Assembly (NCBI RefSeq): GCF_040760075.1
Contig: NZ_CP142884.1
Coordinates: 4,278,001 to 4,342,000 of the forward strand
Direction of reading: 5' to 3'
Source: Sphingobacterium sp. R2
Lineage (GTDB): Bacteria > Bacteroidota > Bacteroidia > Sphingobacteriales > Sphingobacteriaceae
Length of the DNA: 64,000 nt
Part shown: positions 35,804-45,400 of the stretch, one piece after another
Numbering within the stretch: position 1 is the first letter of the stretch
How the letters are laid out: each line of letters starts with the position of its first letter
The notes under the pieces: generated by a model
Seen by the model: only the letters and a program-made list of their open reading frames with translations
Database searches by the model: none
Told to the model about the DNA's origin: nothing
Translations under genes and position numbers: made by a program

Positions 35804-36775
35804 TCAGAATGTATCGCGGAATTTTTTAGATCCGGAAGAAACATGCTTGTGAAGCTGCATCCATTTTTTCGGTTTAGATCCGAAATGGCTTTCGAATAAT
35901 CGGCCAAAATAACTTAAATTGCTAAATCCCAAGCGGTAGCCAGTTTCAGAAACAGACAATAATTCTTCCTTTAAAAGCCGCCCAGCCTCCTGCATGCGCA
36001 GACGCTGATAATATGGATACATTCCCATCCCAAAAACCTGTGTAAACAGCTTACGAAGTTTAATGACATTCATTCCGCTTATCTTTACCAATTCTTCCTG
36101 CAGAAATGGCCGGTCCATGTAGTTTGCGAGCTGATCCCGCACCCGATAGATCGATTCGAGTTCATATTTTGTCAATTGCTGATGCGTCACCTGCGTTCTT
36201 GCGGAAAGGTTTTTAAACAGATGAAAAAGTAACTCAAGTGATTTCAACCTATAAAAAGCATCAGAAAGCGGCGCCCTATCACTAGAATTTGCTAGCTCAT
36301 TGGCGATTGCCGCTATTTCTGGCGACATAAATTCCTCAATCCAAAGCGTTTTATCATTATCAAACAAATAATCGAATGTCCGGTGTGCTTTTCCAATGAA
36401 ACTTTTTAAATAATCGAGGCTCACGAGAATGGTTACCTGCTGGATATTGACGGCTTTTGGAAATGTCAACTCGGTTGCCACGTGCAGGGGTACGATGCGG
36501 ACATGAGGTTGTGCCTGCGGAGTTGAGGCCGAATGAATGATATTCTGAAACGAAATGGATACACCATGTTCGATAATTTTGATCGGCTCCCTTCGAAAGC
36601 AAAAGGTTTGCCTGGCCATCACCGAACGAATCATAAGCAGCATTTCGGGCAACAGATCGACCATCTTGAGCTCATTCAGTTCGAGCATTTCCAATTCGTG
36701 TCTGTCGGGCGATAGCGAAACGCCCAGGCGATCGGCCCAATAGCTCATTTCTTCATTTTTACCGACACCACTCAT
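35804..36775 (-). CDS. AraC-family transcriptional regulator
   Basis: 323 aa; an internal ATG gives an N-terminus nine residues shorter (MSYWADRLGV). The sensor part is about 1-215. The double helix-turn-helix (about 220-315) contains NVIKLRKLFTQVFGMGMYPY and VSETGYRLGFSNLSYFGRLF. It is divergent from an FAD monooxygenase gene across 86 bases, a layout that suggests control of that gene, and convergent with the desaturase. Confidence 0.9.
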   Translation of the reverse strand: MSGVGKNEEMSYWADRLGVSLSPDRHELEMLELNELKMVDLLPEMLLMIRSVMARQTFCFRREPIKIIEHGVSISFQNIIHSASTPQAQPHVRIVPLHVATELTFPKAVNIQQVTILVSLDYLKSFIGKAHRTFDYLFDNDKTLWIEEFMSPEIAAIANELANSSDRAPLSDAFYRLKSLELLFHLFKNLSARTQVTHQQLTKYELESIYRVRDQLANYMDRPFLQEELVKISGMNVIKLRKLFTQVFGMGMYPYYQRLRMQEAGRLLKEELLSVSETGYRLGFSNLSYFGRLFESHFGSKPKKWMQLHKHVSSGSKKFRDTF

Positions 36776-36785
36776 TTTATTGGAC

Positions 36786-36837
36786 TAATTTTGCTTTTTA
36801 TTGAACTATTTTAGCCTTAAAAGTATACATAAGTTTG
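36786..36837 (+). promoter_or_regulatory. Divergent promoter region (AraC / FAD monooxygenase)
   Basis: Two plus-strand -7 matches lie in the 86-base gap: TAATTTTG (36786-36793) and TAAGTTTG (36830-36837). Neither has a TTTG at the standard distance, as would suit an activator-dependent promoter. Confidence 0.4.
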
Positions 36838-36861
36838 CATTAATTCTTAAAAAATAGTGCA

Positions 36862-38034
36862 ATGAAAAAACATATTTTAATTACTGGTGCCGGAATTGCC
36901 GGCTTAACCGCAGCAAACTTCTTGGCGCAGCAAGGTCATCGTGTTACGCTGGTGGATCGCACGCCCGCATTCAGCAAGGCTGGATTCCTTATATCTTTAA
37001 AAAGCTTCGGTGTGAAAATCATGGACGAGCTCGGACTTACCCAAGCCCTCAAGTCAGCGTCATCCCCTTCCGAGACCGTTGATTTTGTGGAAACCGACGA
37101 GACCATCATCCAAAGCATCGCTTATGACAAAATGAATGAAAACATCGAACGCTCGGTTTTGATATCGCGGGGCGGATTGCACGAGGTATTGCACGACGCC
37201 ATTAAGAGCGATGTCGAAATCCTTTTTGACACCACGCTGGTACAAGTCAACGAAAAGGGAGATTACGCAGAAGTAAAGCTTTCAAACGGGAAGACCCTGT
37301 GTGTCGATTTGATTATCGTGTCGGAAGGACTACGTTCTGCTACTCGGCAGCAGTATTTTAAAGACGTTCAATTTGAGGACTTCAATATGCTGTACGTAGG
37401 CGGCAGATTGAAGCGCTATCACCACAAGAAAGTAGGTGCTTTCAAAATCTATATCGATGTAGACAAAATGCTGTCGATCTATCCCATCGCAGAAGATGAG
37501 ATTGCCATCCAATGTTATATACGCAGTTTTGAAGACCTCCACGGGTTAAGAAACAACGCAGCCTCCATTCTTCACCATGTTTTTGGCAATTACAATGCTG
37601 AAGTAAATCAGTTGCTTGATACTCTTTTGGACGAAGGTTTATTTTTCATCGACAAGATGGGCATGGTACATACGTCAAATCTGGTCAACGGAAGAATGGT
37701 ACTGCTGGGCGATGCAGGCTACTGTCCTACAGCGCTATCCGGCATGGGGGCTTCACTTTCAATTTATGGCGCAAAAGCTTTAGCCCATTATATTGCTTTA
37801 GATCCAGATGATCTCGCCGTTGCTTGTAAGAATTATAACGACCTGATGCAGCCTATCATAACAAAGTTTCAGGATAACGCGCAGAATAATGCCTCATCTT
37901 TCTTACCCAAAAACACCTTTCATCTAGAGCAATTTGTCGCGAACTTTCGAAATGCCAGTTTCAGCGATGTGCAAAAAATAATGACAGATCCGATTGTGCT
38001 GACGAAGGATCAGGAAAATTTTATTTTAGATTAA
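36862..38034 (+). CDS. FAD-dependent monooxygenase (PHBH family)
   Basis: 390 aa. The N-terminal dinucleotide fold ITGAGIAGLTAANFLAQQG (7-25) binds FAD. The second FAD motif GDAGYCPTALSGMGASLS occurs near 283-300 with the family Gly-Asp. The middle is the substrate domain. Relatives hydroxylate aromatic compounds or inactivate tetracyclines and rifamycins (TetX-like); the length and the GDA region fit that wider group, but the substrate cannot be read from the sequence. It is divergent from an AraC regulator. Confidence 0.9.
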   Translation: MKKHILITGAGIAGLTAANFLAQQGHRVTLVDRTPAFSKAGFLISLKSFGVKIMDELGLTQALKSASSPSETVDFVETDETIIQSIAYDKMNENIERSVLISRGGLHEVLHDAIKSDVEILFDTTLVQVNEKGDYAEVKLSNGKTLCVDLIIVSEGLRSATRQQYFKDVQFEDFNMLYVGGRLKRYHHKKVGAFKIYIDVDKMLSIYPIAEDEIAIQCYIRSFEDLHGLRNNAASILHHVFGNYNAEVNQLLDTLLDEGLFFIDKMGMVHTSNLVNGRMVLLGDAGYCPTALSGMGASLSIYGAKALAHYIALDPDDLAVACKNYNDLMQPIITKFQDNAQNNASSFLPKNTFHLEQFVANFRNASFSDVQKIMTDPIVLTKDQENFILD

Positions 38035-38079
38035 TGCCTACGCTTTGCCACTTCGCCAGCATAAAACTGTTTATCAACT

Positions 38080-38123
38080 CATCACGTTATGCGCAGCGTA
38101 ATCTCCCTGTGCATAACGTGATG
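38080..38123. terminator. Long inverted repeat between convergent genes
   Basis: 13-base perfect arms CATCACGTTATGC (38080-38092) and GCATAACGTGATG (38111-38123) with an 18-base loop; a T-rich run follows on plus. It probably acts as a terminator for the FAD monooxygenase and perhaps for the minus-strand gene. Confidence 0.6.
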
Positions 38124-38133
38124 CAATCGATTA

Positions 38134-38577
38134 TTATTTTTTTCCCATAGCCTTTATTGCCAGTCCAGCCGCTATTCCGCCGATTACATACCATGCCACG
38201 GTCATTAATTTGGTACGATCGGTCTTTTTTATTGGTTCGGCATTCAGTCCAGCCTGTTCTGGGATAGTCAATGTGGCTACGCCGACCAACGTTCCCAGCA
38301 GCGCCCCTTTGAGCAGCAGGTTATTCTGACTGCCATATCCGATAAGCGTATACAGCATCGCATTTGAAGCGACGTCCGCACCGAATGTAGCCGCGACCAA
38401 TGCATTACCTTTTGGCGGTTTAAAACCCGCAAAGCGCGCCGTTTTTTGCATCGCCTCCTCCCCCACTTTATCCACTTCAGGAGCTTTGGAGTCAAACCGT
38501 TTGGCAGCAGTATGGACTACATTAAGTACAAGCGCACCGACCAGTCCGCCCAGCATATTTTTATTCAATCCATTCAT
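38134..38577 (-). CDS. Small glycine/alanine-rich membrane protein, unknown function
   Basis: 147 aa with three to four hydrophobic, Gly-rich segments (about 9-22, 60-80, 85-105 and 125-143) and a hydrophilic Lys-rich loop at 25-50. I do not recognise the family. It begins MNGLNKNMLGGLVGALVLN, which suggests an N-terminal membrane helix without cleavage. It stands alone between a convergent FAD monooxygenase and an upstream AraC gene on the same strand. Confidence 0.7.
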   Translation of the reverse strand: MNGLNKNMLGGLVGALVLNVVHTAAKRFDSKAPEVDKVGEEAMQKTARFAGFKPPKGNALVAATFGADVASNAMLYTLIGYGSQNNLLLKGALLGTLVGVATLTIPEQAGLNAEPIKKTDRTKLMTVAWYVIGGIAAGLAIKAMGKK

Positions 38578-38664
38578 ATTTTGCAGTTTAAATTTATCTT
38601 TACAATGTATCTACAGTTCTTTAGAGAACACAAGAGGACCACAAATAGTTCAATAATCACAGAT

Positions 38665-39576
38665 TTAACCGACGATATCCATTTCCCGAAAGCGGAGCGG
38701 TGTCATCTGCATCTTTTTTTTGAAGAAATTACTGAAATGAGTAGCCTCTTTAAAACCTAACGAATAAGCGATTTCGGAAACATTCCATTCCGTATGCCGC
38801 AGCAATATTTTGGCCTCCTGCAGCAGACGGTCGGCAATAATCGTGGAGGTTGTTTTTTCGGTGGTTTCCTTGACGGCGCGGTTTAGGTGATTAACATGGA
38901 CGGCGAGCTGTGCTGCAAATTCCGAGGGCGAGCGAAAGCCGATCCGTTGGCGCGCATCCTCAATCGGAAACTGACGCGCTAAGAGTTCCAGAAACATATG
39001 GGTTATCCGTTGAGATGCATTTGCTTGCTTCTTTGCCACTTTAGACGCCGTCTGCATGCCGTGCGTATAATGAAGCAGATCAAACACAAGATTTCTCAGC
39101 AGATCGTATTTATGTACATACTCCGAATATAAGGCATCCTGCATCTTCCTATACACCTGCTTAATATCTTCCAGTTGTTCATCCGTCAGCTCAAATACGG
39201 GTAAGGCGTTGGGTTTAAACACTTCGTAGTCGTTGAGGTTACCAAAATGATGAAAGAACGATGCCGTAAACACACAAAAGAATCCCGATTTATAATCGTC
39301 AATCCATTCAAATTTGTAAGGAATCTGCGGATTGGTAAAAAACAAGGCCTGCTTTTTTATTTCAATCACCTTGTCGGCATAATGTATTCTGTTTTTACCA
39401 ATAATTAGGGTGATCTTATAATAATCTTTTCGGCTATAGACGACTGGCTTCGTATGCTTCCCTATATATTCATCAATTGTAAAGACATTGAAATGCCCTA
39501 CCCCATGACGGATGTTCTCCGGAATACGTTCAAATTTAGACTGATAAAATTCCTCCAGCGACTGCAATTTTTCCAT
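38665..39576 (-). CDS. AraC-family transcriptional regulator
   Basis: 303 aa. A cupin-like N-terminal domain (about 20-130) is followed by the double helix-turn-helix (about 195-300) with HVNHLNRAVKETTEKTTSTI and VSEIAYSLGFKEATHFSNFF. It lies 65 bases downstream of an SDR gene on the same strand, separated by a hairpin, and probably controls that gene or is co-transcribed with it. Confidence 0.9.
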   Translation of the reverse strand: MEKLQSLEEFYQSKFERIPENIRHGVGHFNVFTIDEYIGKHTKPVVYSRKDYYKITLIIGKNRIHYADKVIEIKKQALFFTNPQIPYKFEWIDDYKSGFFCVFTASFFHHFGNLNDYEVFKPNALPVFELTDEQLEDIKQVYRKMQDALYSEYVHKYDLLRNLVFDLLHYTHGMQTASKVAKKQANASQRITHMFLELLARQFPIEDARQRIGFRSPSEFAAQLAVHVNHLNRAVKETTEKTTSTIIADRLLQEAKILLRHTEWNVSEIAYSLGFKEATHFSNFFKKKMQMTPLRFREMDIVG

Positions 39577-39601
39577 GCATTGAATATACGAAAATCAAAT
39601 A

Positions 39602-39630
39602 AGACGTTGTCACTGATAATGACAACGTCT
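39602..39630. terminator. Hairpin between SDR and AraC genes
   Basis: 11-base perfect arms (39602-39612 and 39620-39630) around 7 bases. On minus the downstream side is T-rich but broken. It may attenuate SDR-to-AraC read-through or act as an operator. Confidence 0.5.
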
Positions 39631-39641
39631 CTATTTGTCGC

Positions 39642-40490
39642 TTACGACATTGCATTAAAATCAGTCGAATAAGAAATAGGCTTATTGCTTTCCAGCTCTT
39701 CCGAAAGTAACTTGATTTTTTCCGCTGCCCTTTTGTAGGCATCGCTTCCTAGGTAGAGGCGCACAGGAGGATTGGGATGCTCTGCCAGATCGATAAAAAC
39801 CTGAGCCAGCAGTTCGGGATTGCCAATCTGTGTCCCGTGCATTGCGACATATTTTTCATGGGAGGCCCTCACCGCGCTGTAGCCATCAATTTTCTTTTGG
39901 GCCAAAACAAGCGAACTATCTTGCAGAAACTCGGTGCGGAAAGCCCCCGGCGCCACCACCGTCACCTTCACGCCAAACTCCTTTACATCTTCTGCCATGA
40001 CTTCCGAAAGCCCTGTTACCGCATATTTTGTAGCAGCATACATTGCCCAGCCAATTCCCGGGGCAAACCCCGCAATAGAAGAAATGTTAATGATGTTGCC
40101 CGATCGTTGCTGCCTGAAGTAAGGCATAACGGACTGCATCGTTTTGATGACAGCCATAACATTAATGTCGAAACTATCTTTGATTTCTTGCTGATCTATT
40201 TCTTCAACCGCCCCCCCTATCCCGTAGCCTGCATTATTTACCAAAACATCAATTTTCCCAAAGTGAGTAACGGTACGTGCGACAGCTTCGCGGATAGCTT
40301 TCTCATTTGTCAAATCCACTTCAAGAGGTAAAAAAAGCGCCATGTCTACATTCCCCCCTGCGTCAATTAAAGCGTGTAATTTTCGACTTGTCGCTGCTAC
40401 GCGATAGCCTTTTTCAATGAGTTTTTTGACCAACGACAGCCCCATACCTTTGGACGCTCCCGTTATAAACCATACTTTATTTGTCTCCAT
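39642..40490 (-). CDS. Short-chain dehydrogenase/reductase (SDR)
   Basis: 282 aa classical SDR. The cofactor loop TGASKGMG (10-17), NNAG (85-88), catalytic Ser138, Tyr151 and Lys155 (YAATK) are all present. It is a soluble NAD(P)(H) oxidoreductase; the absence of an acidic residue after the second strand (AATSRK) favours NADP. The substrate is unknown. It is upstream of an AraC gene on the same strand. Confidence 0.93.
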   Translation of the reverse strand: METNKVWFITGASKGMGLSLVKKLIEKGYRVAATSRKLHALIDAGGNVDMALFLPLEVDLTNEKAIREAVARTVTHFGKIDVLVNNAGYGIGGAVEEIDQQEIKDSFDINVMAVIKTMQSVMPYFRQQRSGNIINISSIAGFAPGIGWAMYAATKYAVTGLSEVMAEDVKEFGVKVTVVAPGAFRTEFLQDSSLVLAQKKIDGYSAVRASHEKYVAMHGTQIGNPELLAQVFIDLAEHPNPPVRLYLGSDAYKRAAEKIKLLSEELESNKPISYSTDFNAMS

Positions 40491-40659
40491 ATCAATTTAT
40501 TTATAAGACAAATTTAGCACATCGATCAACGACGGTGGTGACTAAATAGAAACAATAGATGGCGAAAATCAAACAATTACAACAAACTGCCTCGAGGTTG
40601 GCTAAGTTGCACAATTCTTTTGTTTTCCACAGGAAGACTATGAACGATCAAATTTTTGC

Positions 40660-40920
40660 TTACAGGCGGTACCGAAGCGATAGATTACGCCAGATCTCCG
40701 TAGCAAAATGTTGATCGGAATGCATATTTTCAAAAAACCAGCTATCGCCTTTCCTTACTAATTTTTGATCAATTCCATCGAGCAAAATTGGCAGCTCCGT
40801 ATCGAGCTTTGATAAAGATTTTTTTAACAACACCAACTGGTAATCCTGTCCTTTGTAGGTTAAACGGAACACCTGCGAACGGTGATGCTCGCTGTCTATC
40901 CTGTCTATTGTGCCTTGCAT
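40660..40920 (-). CDS. Small hypothetical protein
   Basis: 86 aa, soluble, no recognised domain. It starts at ATG 40920 (MQGTIDRIDSEHHRSQ) and its mixed beta-strand-like pattern (VFRLTYKGQDYQLVLL) looks like a real protein. It lies alone, 169 bases upstream of the SDR gene on the same strand, with 284 bases to the next gene on its other side. No function can be suggested. Confidence 0.6.
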   Translation of the reverse strand: MQGTIDRIDSEHHRSQVFRLTYKGQDYQLVLLKKSLSKLDTELPILLDGIDQKLVRKGDSWFFENMHSDQHFATEIWRNLSLRYRL

Positions 40921-41155
40921 AAATATAAATCTTCTAAAAATTTTAAACCATAGTCGTTACGCCCAAACGAATGCGATGAAAGTATAAATATCGATAAATA
41001 ATCGTGCCAAAAGCGACGGTCTGTGCTTTAAAAAATGATAATAAATCATCTTTTTTTTAAACGCGAATAGTTGCATCCGATTGCTGTGCTGCGGAAAATG
41101 AATTTTTGGGTATAACGTCTGAGTTATTGGTCGCAACCCAAGGCTAACAAAAGTT

Positions 41156-41180
41156 TGAAAGGCCTCGTGGAGGCCTTTCA
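41156..41180 (-). terminator. Terminator of the second RND efflux operon
   Basis: Perfect 11-bp arms (41156-41166 and 41170-41180) with a 3-base loop lie 25 bases beyond the adaptor stop. A short T-rich run follows on minus. Confidence 0.75.
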
Positions 41181-41204
41181 TACGGATCAGCCAGTGGCTG
41201 ATGC

Positions 41205-42314
41205 TTACTCTTCCAAAGGCAGTTTGACTCCCTCTTTGATTTCATCGTTGGCGTGCAGCAAGATCTGATCATTCCTATTCAGCTTTCCAAAAACTTCGGT
41301 CGAATCATGTGTCGACACCCCCTCTTTGATATCCACAAAATGCGTCTTGCCGTCTTTGAGCTGAATTACATACTGCCTTTCTGTCGAACGCACAATACTA
41401 TTGGAGGGCACCAATAGTGAATTAGCTCCTGCAGATAAGGGAATATCCACCTCACAGTAGAGCCCAGGCTTGAGTCTATTGTCCGAGTTGGGCACGTCCA
41501 CCTCTATGGCTTCCGACTGCATGGCGCCCAGAGAATTTGCCGAACGCGCAATCATCCCTTCAAACACCCTATTTGGCGTATTATTGAAACGATAGGTCAC
41601 TTTTTTCGCGAGATCCACTTTATCGACATACGTCTCGGGAATCTGTACCTCCAACCGGAGCTTATGGAGATCCTGCAAGATCAATAGCGGTTGATCATTC
41701 CCTTTTCCCGGTCCTACGAGCGCTCCTTCGGAGACGTTACGCTGCACAATGACGCCATTGAAAGGCGCCTTGATATTCAGGTAAGACTGCAACATTTCAA
41801 CTTCCTCCACATTCGCTTTCTCGGACATCGCTACCGCTTCGTCCGCTTTCATCTTCGAAAGGGCATTATCCAGATCAAGCGGCGACACTGCCCCCTCCTC
41901 CTGCGCTGCATTTTTAAGCCTTTTATATTTATCCTTACTTGCCGAAGCCGTTTCCTGTGCCTGCACAAAACGGGAATGCGCCGCCTGTACCGCAGCAAGC
42001 ATCTCGGGTGCCTCCAGCTGCATCAGCAACTGTCCTTTTTTTACAAGAGTTCCTCTATCCACATAGATATGCTTCACAAAGCTGTTCATCTTGGCATAGA
42101 TATTTACCTCATTAAAGGGTTTGAGTTTACCGGGCAGGCGTACGCTGCTAGACATCACTTTCTCTTGTATTACTGTGGTTTGGTAAGTACTGGCTTTAGC
42201 CGGATTTTTTGGCGTCAGATCAATTGGCTTTTCGGTGCGACCACAAGCCGACAGCAAGCCCGCCAGTAGTAATGTATAGCCTATTTTTTGCATCCGATTC
42301 ATGTTCTTTTTCAT
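41205..42314 (-). CDS. RND efflux periplasmic adaptor, lipoprotein
   Basis: 369 aa. A lipoprotein signal ends LLSAC with Cys24, unlike the helix-anchored adaptor of the first operon. The half-motifs around the coiled-coil hairpin are VKHIYVDRGTLVKKGQLL (about 80-97) and IKAPFNGVIVQRNVSEGALV (about 176-195), followed by beta-barrel and membrane-proximal domains. It is the last gene of the operon tolC-permease-adaptor, 112 bases after the permease. Confidence 0.92.
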   Translation of the reverse strand: MKKNMNRMQKIGYTLLLAGLLSACGRTEKPIDLTPKNPAKASTYQTTVIQEKVMSSSVRLPGKLKPFNEVNIYAKMNSFVKHIYVDRGTLVKKGQLLMQLEAPEMLAAVQAAHSRFVQAQETASASKDKYKRLKNAAQEEGAVSPLDLDNALSKMKADEAVAMSEKANVEEVEMLQSYLNIKAPFNGVIVQRNVSEGALVGPGKGNDQPLLILQDLHKLRLEVQIPETYVDKVDLAKKVTYRFNNTPNRVFEGMIARSANSLGAMQSEAIEVDVPNSDNRLKPGLYCEVDIPLSAGANSLLVPSNSIVRSTERQYVIQLKDGKTHFVDIKEGVSTHDSTEVFGKLNRNDQILLHANDEIKEGVKLPLEE

Positions 42315-42426
42315 GCGTTTGTATTTTCTTTAAGGCAGGCATGCTGCAATCAGTCAGCCCGCATGCCTTTGGCATTTTTGTCTTTAATTACTATTTCTTT
42401 ATGTGTACTCAACCTTGCGGCCTTTA

Positions 42427-45400
42427 TCACCGCAGTTTCTGCGGATCGGTTTGGATGGATGAAGGCCGGTGCTCAGGCTCGTCCTGCGGCAACAGCGATT
42501 CGGAATCAAACGTGGATTTTTCCTTCATCCACACAAACAGGAGCGGCAGTACGAAGAGAGCGGCAAAGGTGGATGCAAATAATCCACCGATAACGGCTCT
42601 TCCCAGCGGAGCGGCCTGTTCGCCTGTCTCGCCCATGCCCATGGCCATGGGAATCATGCCGGCAATCATGGCCATACTGGTCATCAGGATGGGACGCAGC
42701 CGTGTGGTCGCGCTGGCCAGCGCCGCTGTGCGGGCATTGCGAAAATCTATGCGCAACGTTTCAGCATTGGAAACGATCAGGATCGCATTGGCCACCGACA
42801 CCCCCGTAGACATAATCATACCCATATAAGACTGCAGATTGAGCGTAGAACCGGTGAGCAAAAGCATGGCCAAGGATCCAAGGATCACTGCAGGAATAGT
42901 CACCAATGCGGTTAGCGAAAGCTTGACACTTTGGTAATTGGCGGCCAGCAGCAGAAAGATCACAACGACGGCGCAGGCTAAGCCGAGCTGCAGACTGCCC
43001 ATGGTATCGAGCAATAAGGTTGACATCCCTTTCATCTCGACAACGACACCGCGCGGCGGAGCCGGAAGCTCGCGAATAGCCTGTTGCACATCGGCAGTCG
43101 CTGTCCCGAGGTCTTTTTGATGAATATTGGCCATTACGGTCAAATAGCGCCTTGGACCCTGACGGTCGTACTCACCCGGTACATATTGGGTATTGAAAGT
43201 AGCGATATCGCCCAAGGTTGGCGTCAGCTGCCCTTTTACCAGTGGAATTTCCCGCAGTTCGTCCATGGTATTCATCACGTATTCCGGCACCTGCACCTGT
43301 ACCTGATAGGTGTACGTATTGTTTTCGTCGAGCCATTGGATTTTTTGCGTAAATCGGCTCGATGAGGTACTCGCAGTTACCGATCGTGCAATATCATCCA
43401 TCTGCAGACCAAGCTGTGAGGCTTTGAGGCGGTCGATGGCAATGGCAATGGTCGGCAGGTGCAAGGGCTGCGCAATCTGCACATCGCGCAGATAGTCGAT
43501 GTGCTGCAATGAGCTGACCACCTTATCGGCGTAGACCTTTATTTCGTCCATTTTCTTCCCTGCTATGCGCACTTCGATCGGTGTTGCCGCTCCCTGGCTC
43601 ATAATCTTTTCGGTCATATCAATAGGCTCAAAATTGAGGCGCAATTTGGGCAGTTTATACCGGATATTACGCCTTAAAGCATCTTTGAGTTCATCCATAT
43701 TGACATGATAGTCTGCATTGAGATTCACCTGAATCACTGCCTCATGCGTACCGGTATTGAATACATAGAGGTTGCTCACCCCATAGCTGCTGGGCACCAA
43801 ACCCACGTAGGCCGAACTAATGGCAACCTGATGGTTTACCGTACTATCAATTACCTGCAGCACCTGTTTGACAGACTCTTCGGTACGTTCGAGCCTAGTC
43901 CCATCCGGTTCCTTGATGCGCAGCTGAAACTGCCCATTATTGACCTTGGGCATCATATCCTTGCCGATGTACATAAACGCTGCTGCTGCAAGCCCTACCG
44001 TAAGCAGCAGATAACCGATGATCACTTTGCCCTTGTGCCGCATGGAGCGGTACAGGCCAAAGCGGTATCGTTTTTTAATTTTCTCAAAAAATCCCGGCGA
44101 GTCTGATTTGAAATGACCGATATGATGCTCTTTGAGCAGCCAGTTGGATAGAATAGGTACCAGCGTCTGCGCCATAAAGTAAGAAGCGATCATGGTCAAT
44201 CCAATGGACAAAGAAAGTGGCAGAAACATGGCCCGCGGTATCCCCGTCATCATAAAGGATGGTGCAAATACAGCCAGAATACAAAACAGGATCAACAGCA
44301 ACGGTACAGCGATTTCCTGACAGGCCTGATAGATGGCCTTACGTTTATGTGCCCCCTGTTCCTGATGTTGGTGTATGCTTTCGATGGTCACGGTAGCCTG
44401 ATCGACCAGAATACCGATAGCCAGAGCCAATCCACTCAAGGTCATGATATTGATGGTCTGTCCAAACAAAGTCAGCAGCAGTACACCGATCAGAATGGAT
44501 ACCGGTATGGTCACAATGACGATAAGGCTGCTCCGCCAGTCGCGCAGAAACAGCAGCACCATGAGTCCAGTAAGCAAAGCGCCCAGTCCACCTTCATGCA
44601 AGAGGCTCTGCACGGAATTCATTACCGCCACCGACTGGTCAAATTCATAAGAGACCTTGACATCTTCTGGCAGCAGATTCTGGATTTCGGGCAGTTTGGC
44701 TTTGAGGTTGCTCACCACCGCCCAGGTAGACGCATCCGATGTCTTCACAGCAGGAATATACACCGACCGCCGCCCATTGATGAGGGCATAACTTACGGTT
44801 ACATCCGAAGCGTCCGACACCCGCGCCACATCCTTGATATAAATCGGGATTCCATTTTTTGTGAGAATAGGGATATCAGCAAAATCCGCCACATTTTTGA
44901 TCAAAGAATTGATGGTGGTTACGTACATGGTGTTGTTGAGGTGCAGGTTACCCGACGGCGACATGACGTTGAATTTGGACAAGGCCATCACCACCTCATC
45001 AGCGGTGAGGTTGTAGCTCCGCAATTTGTTGGGGTCTACATTCACGGTGATCGTTCTGGAGTTGGCGCCAAAGGGCGGCGGCGCCGAGAGCCCCGGTACC
45101 GACGAAAATGTTGGGCGCACCAGTGTACTCGCCATATCGTAGATCTCTTTGAGGCTTCTGGTCTTCGAAGACAGCACCAGCTGCCCCACAGGGAGTGAAG
45201 AAGCATCAAAACGGACCACCTGCGGGGGCAATGCCCCTGGCGGAAAAAACTTCATGGCCCGATTGACCTGCAGTGCCACCTGCGCCGAGGCTTCGGCCAT
45301 ATCGGTATTTTCGTAAAAACTAAGTTTCAGGAGCGTAAGGCCCTGAATATTTTTGGCAGATATATTTTTGATTCCATTAACATAGAGAAACTGATCCTGC

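Noticed and set aside
41691..42269. 192-codon open frame on plus opposite the lipoprotein adaptor
   Set aside because: It is a shadow of the adaptor gene; the composition is Arg/His/Phe-rich and unlike a protein.
44347..45198. 283-codon open frame on plus opposite the second RND permease
   Set aside because: It is antisense to a complete RND permease in GC-rich DNA, where stop codons are rare; the product is rich in His, Arg and Gln and has no domain.
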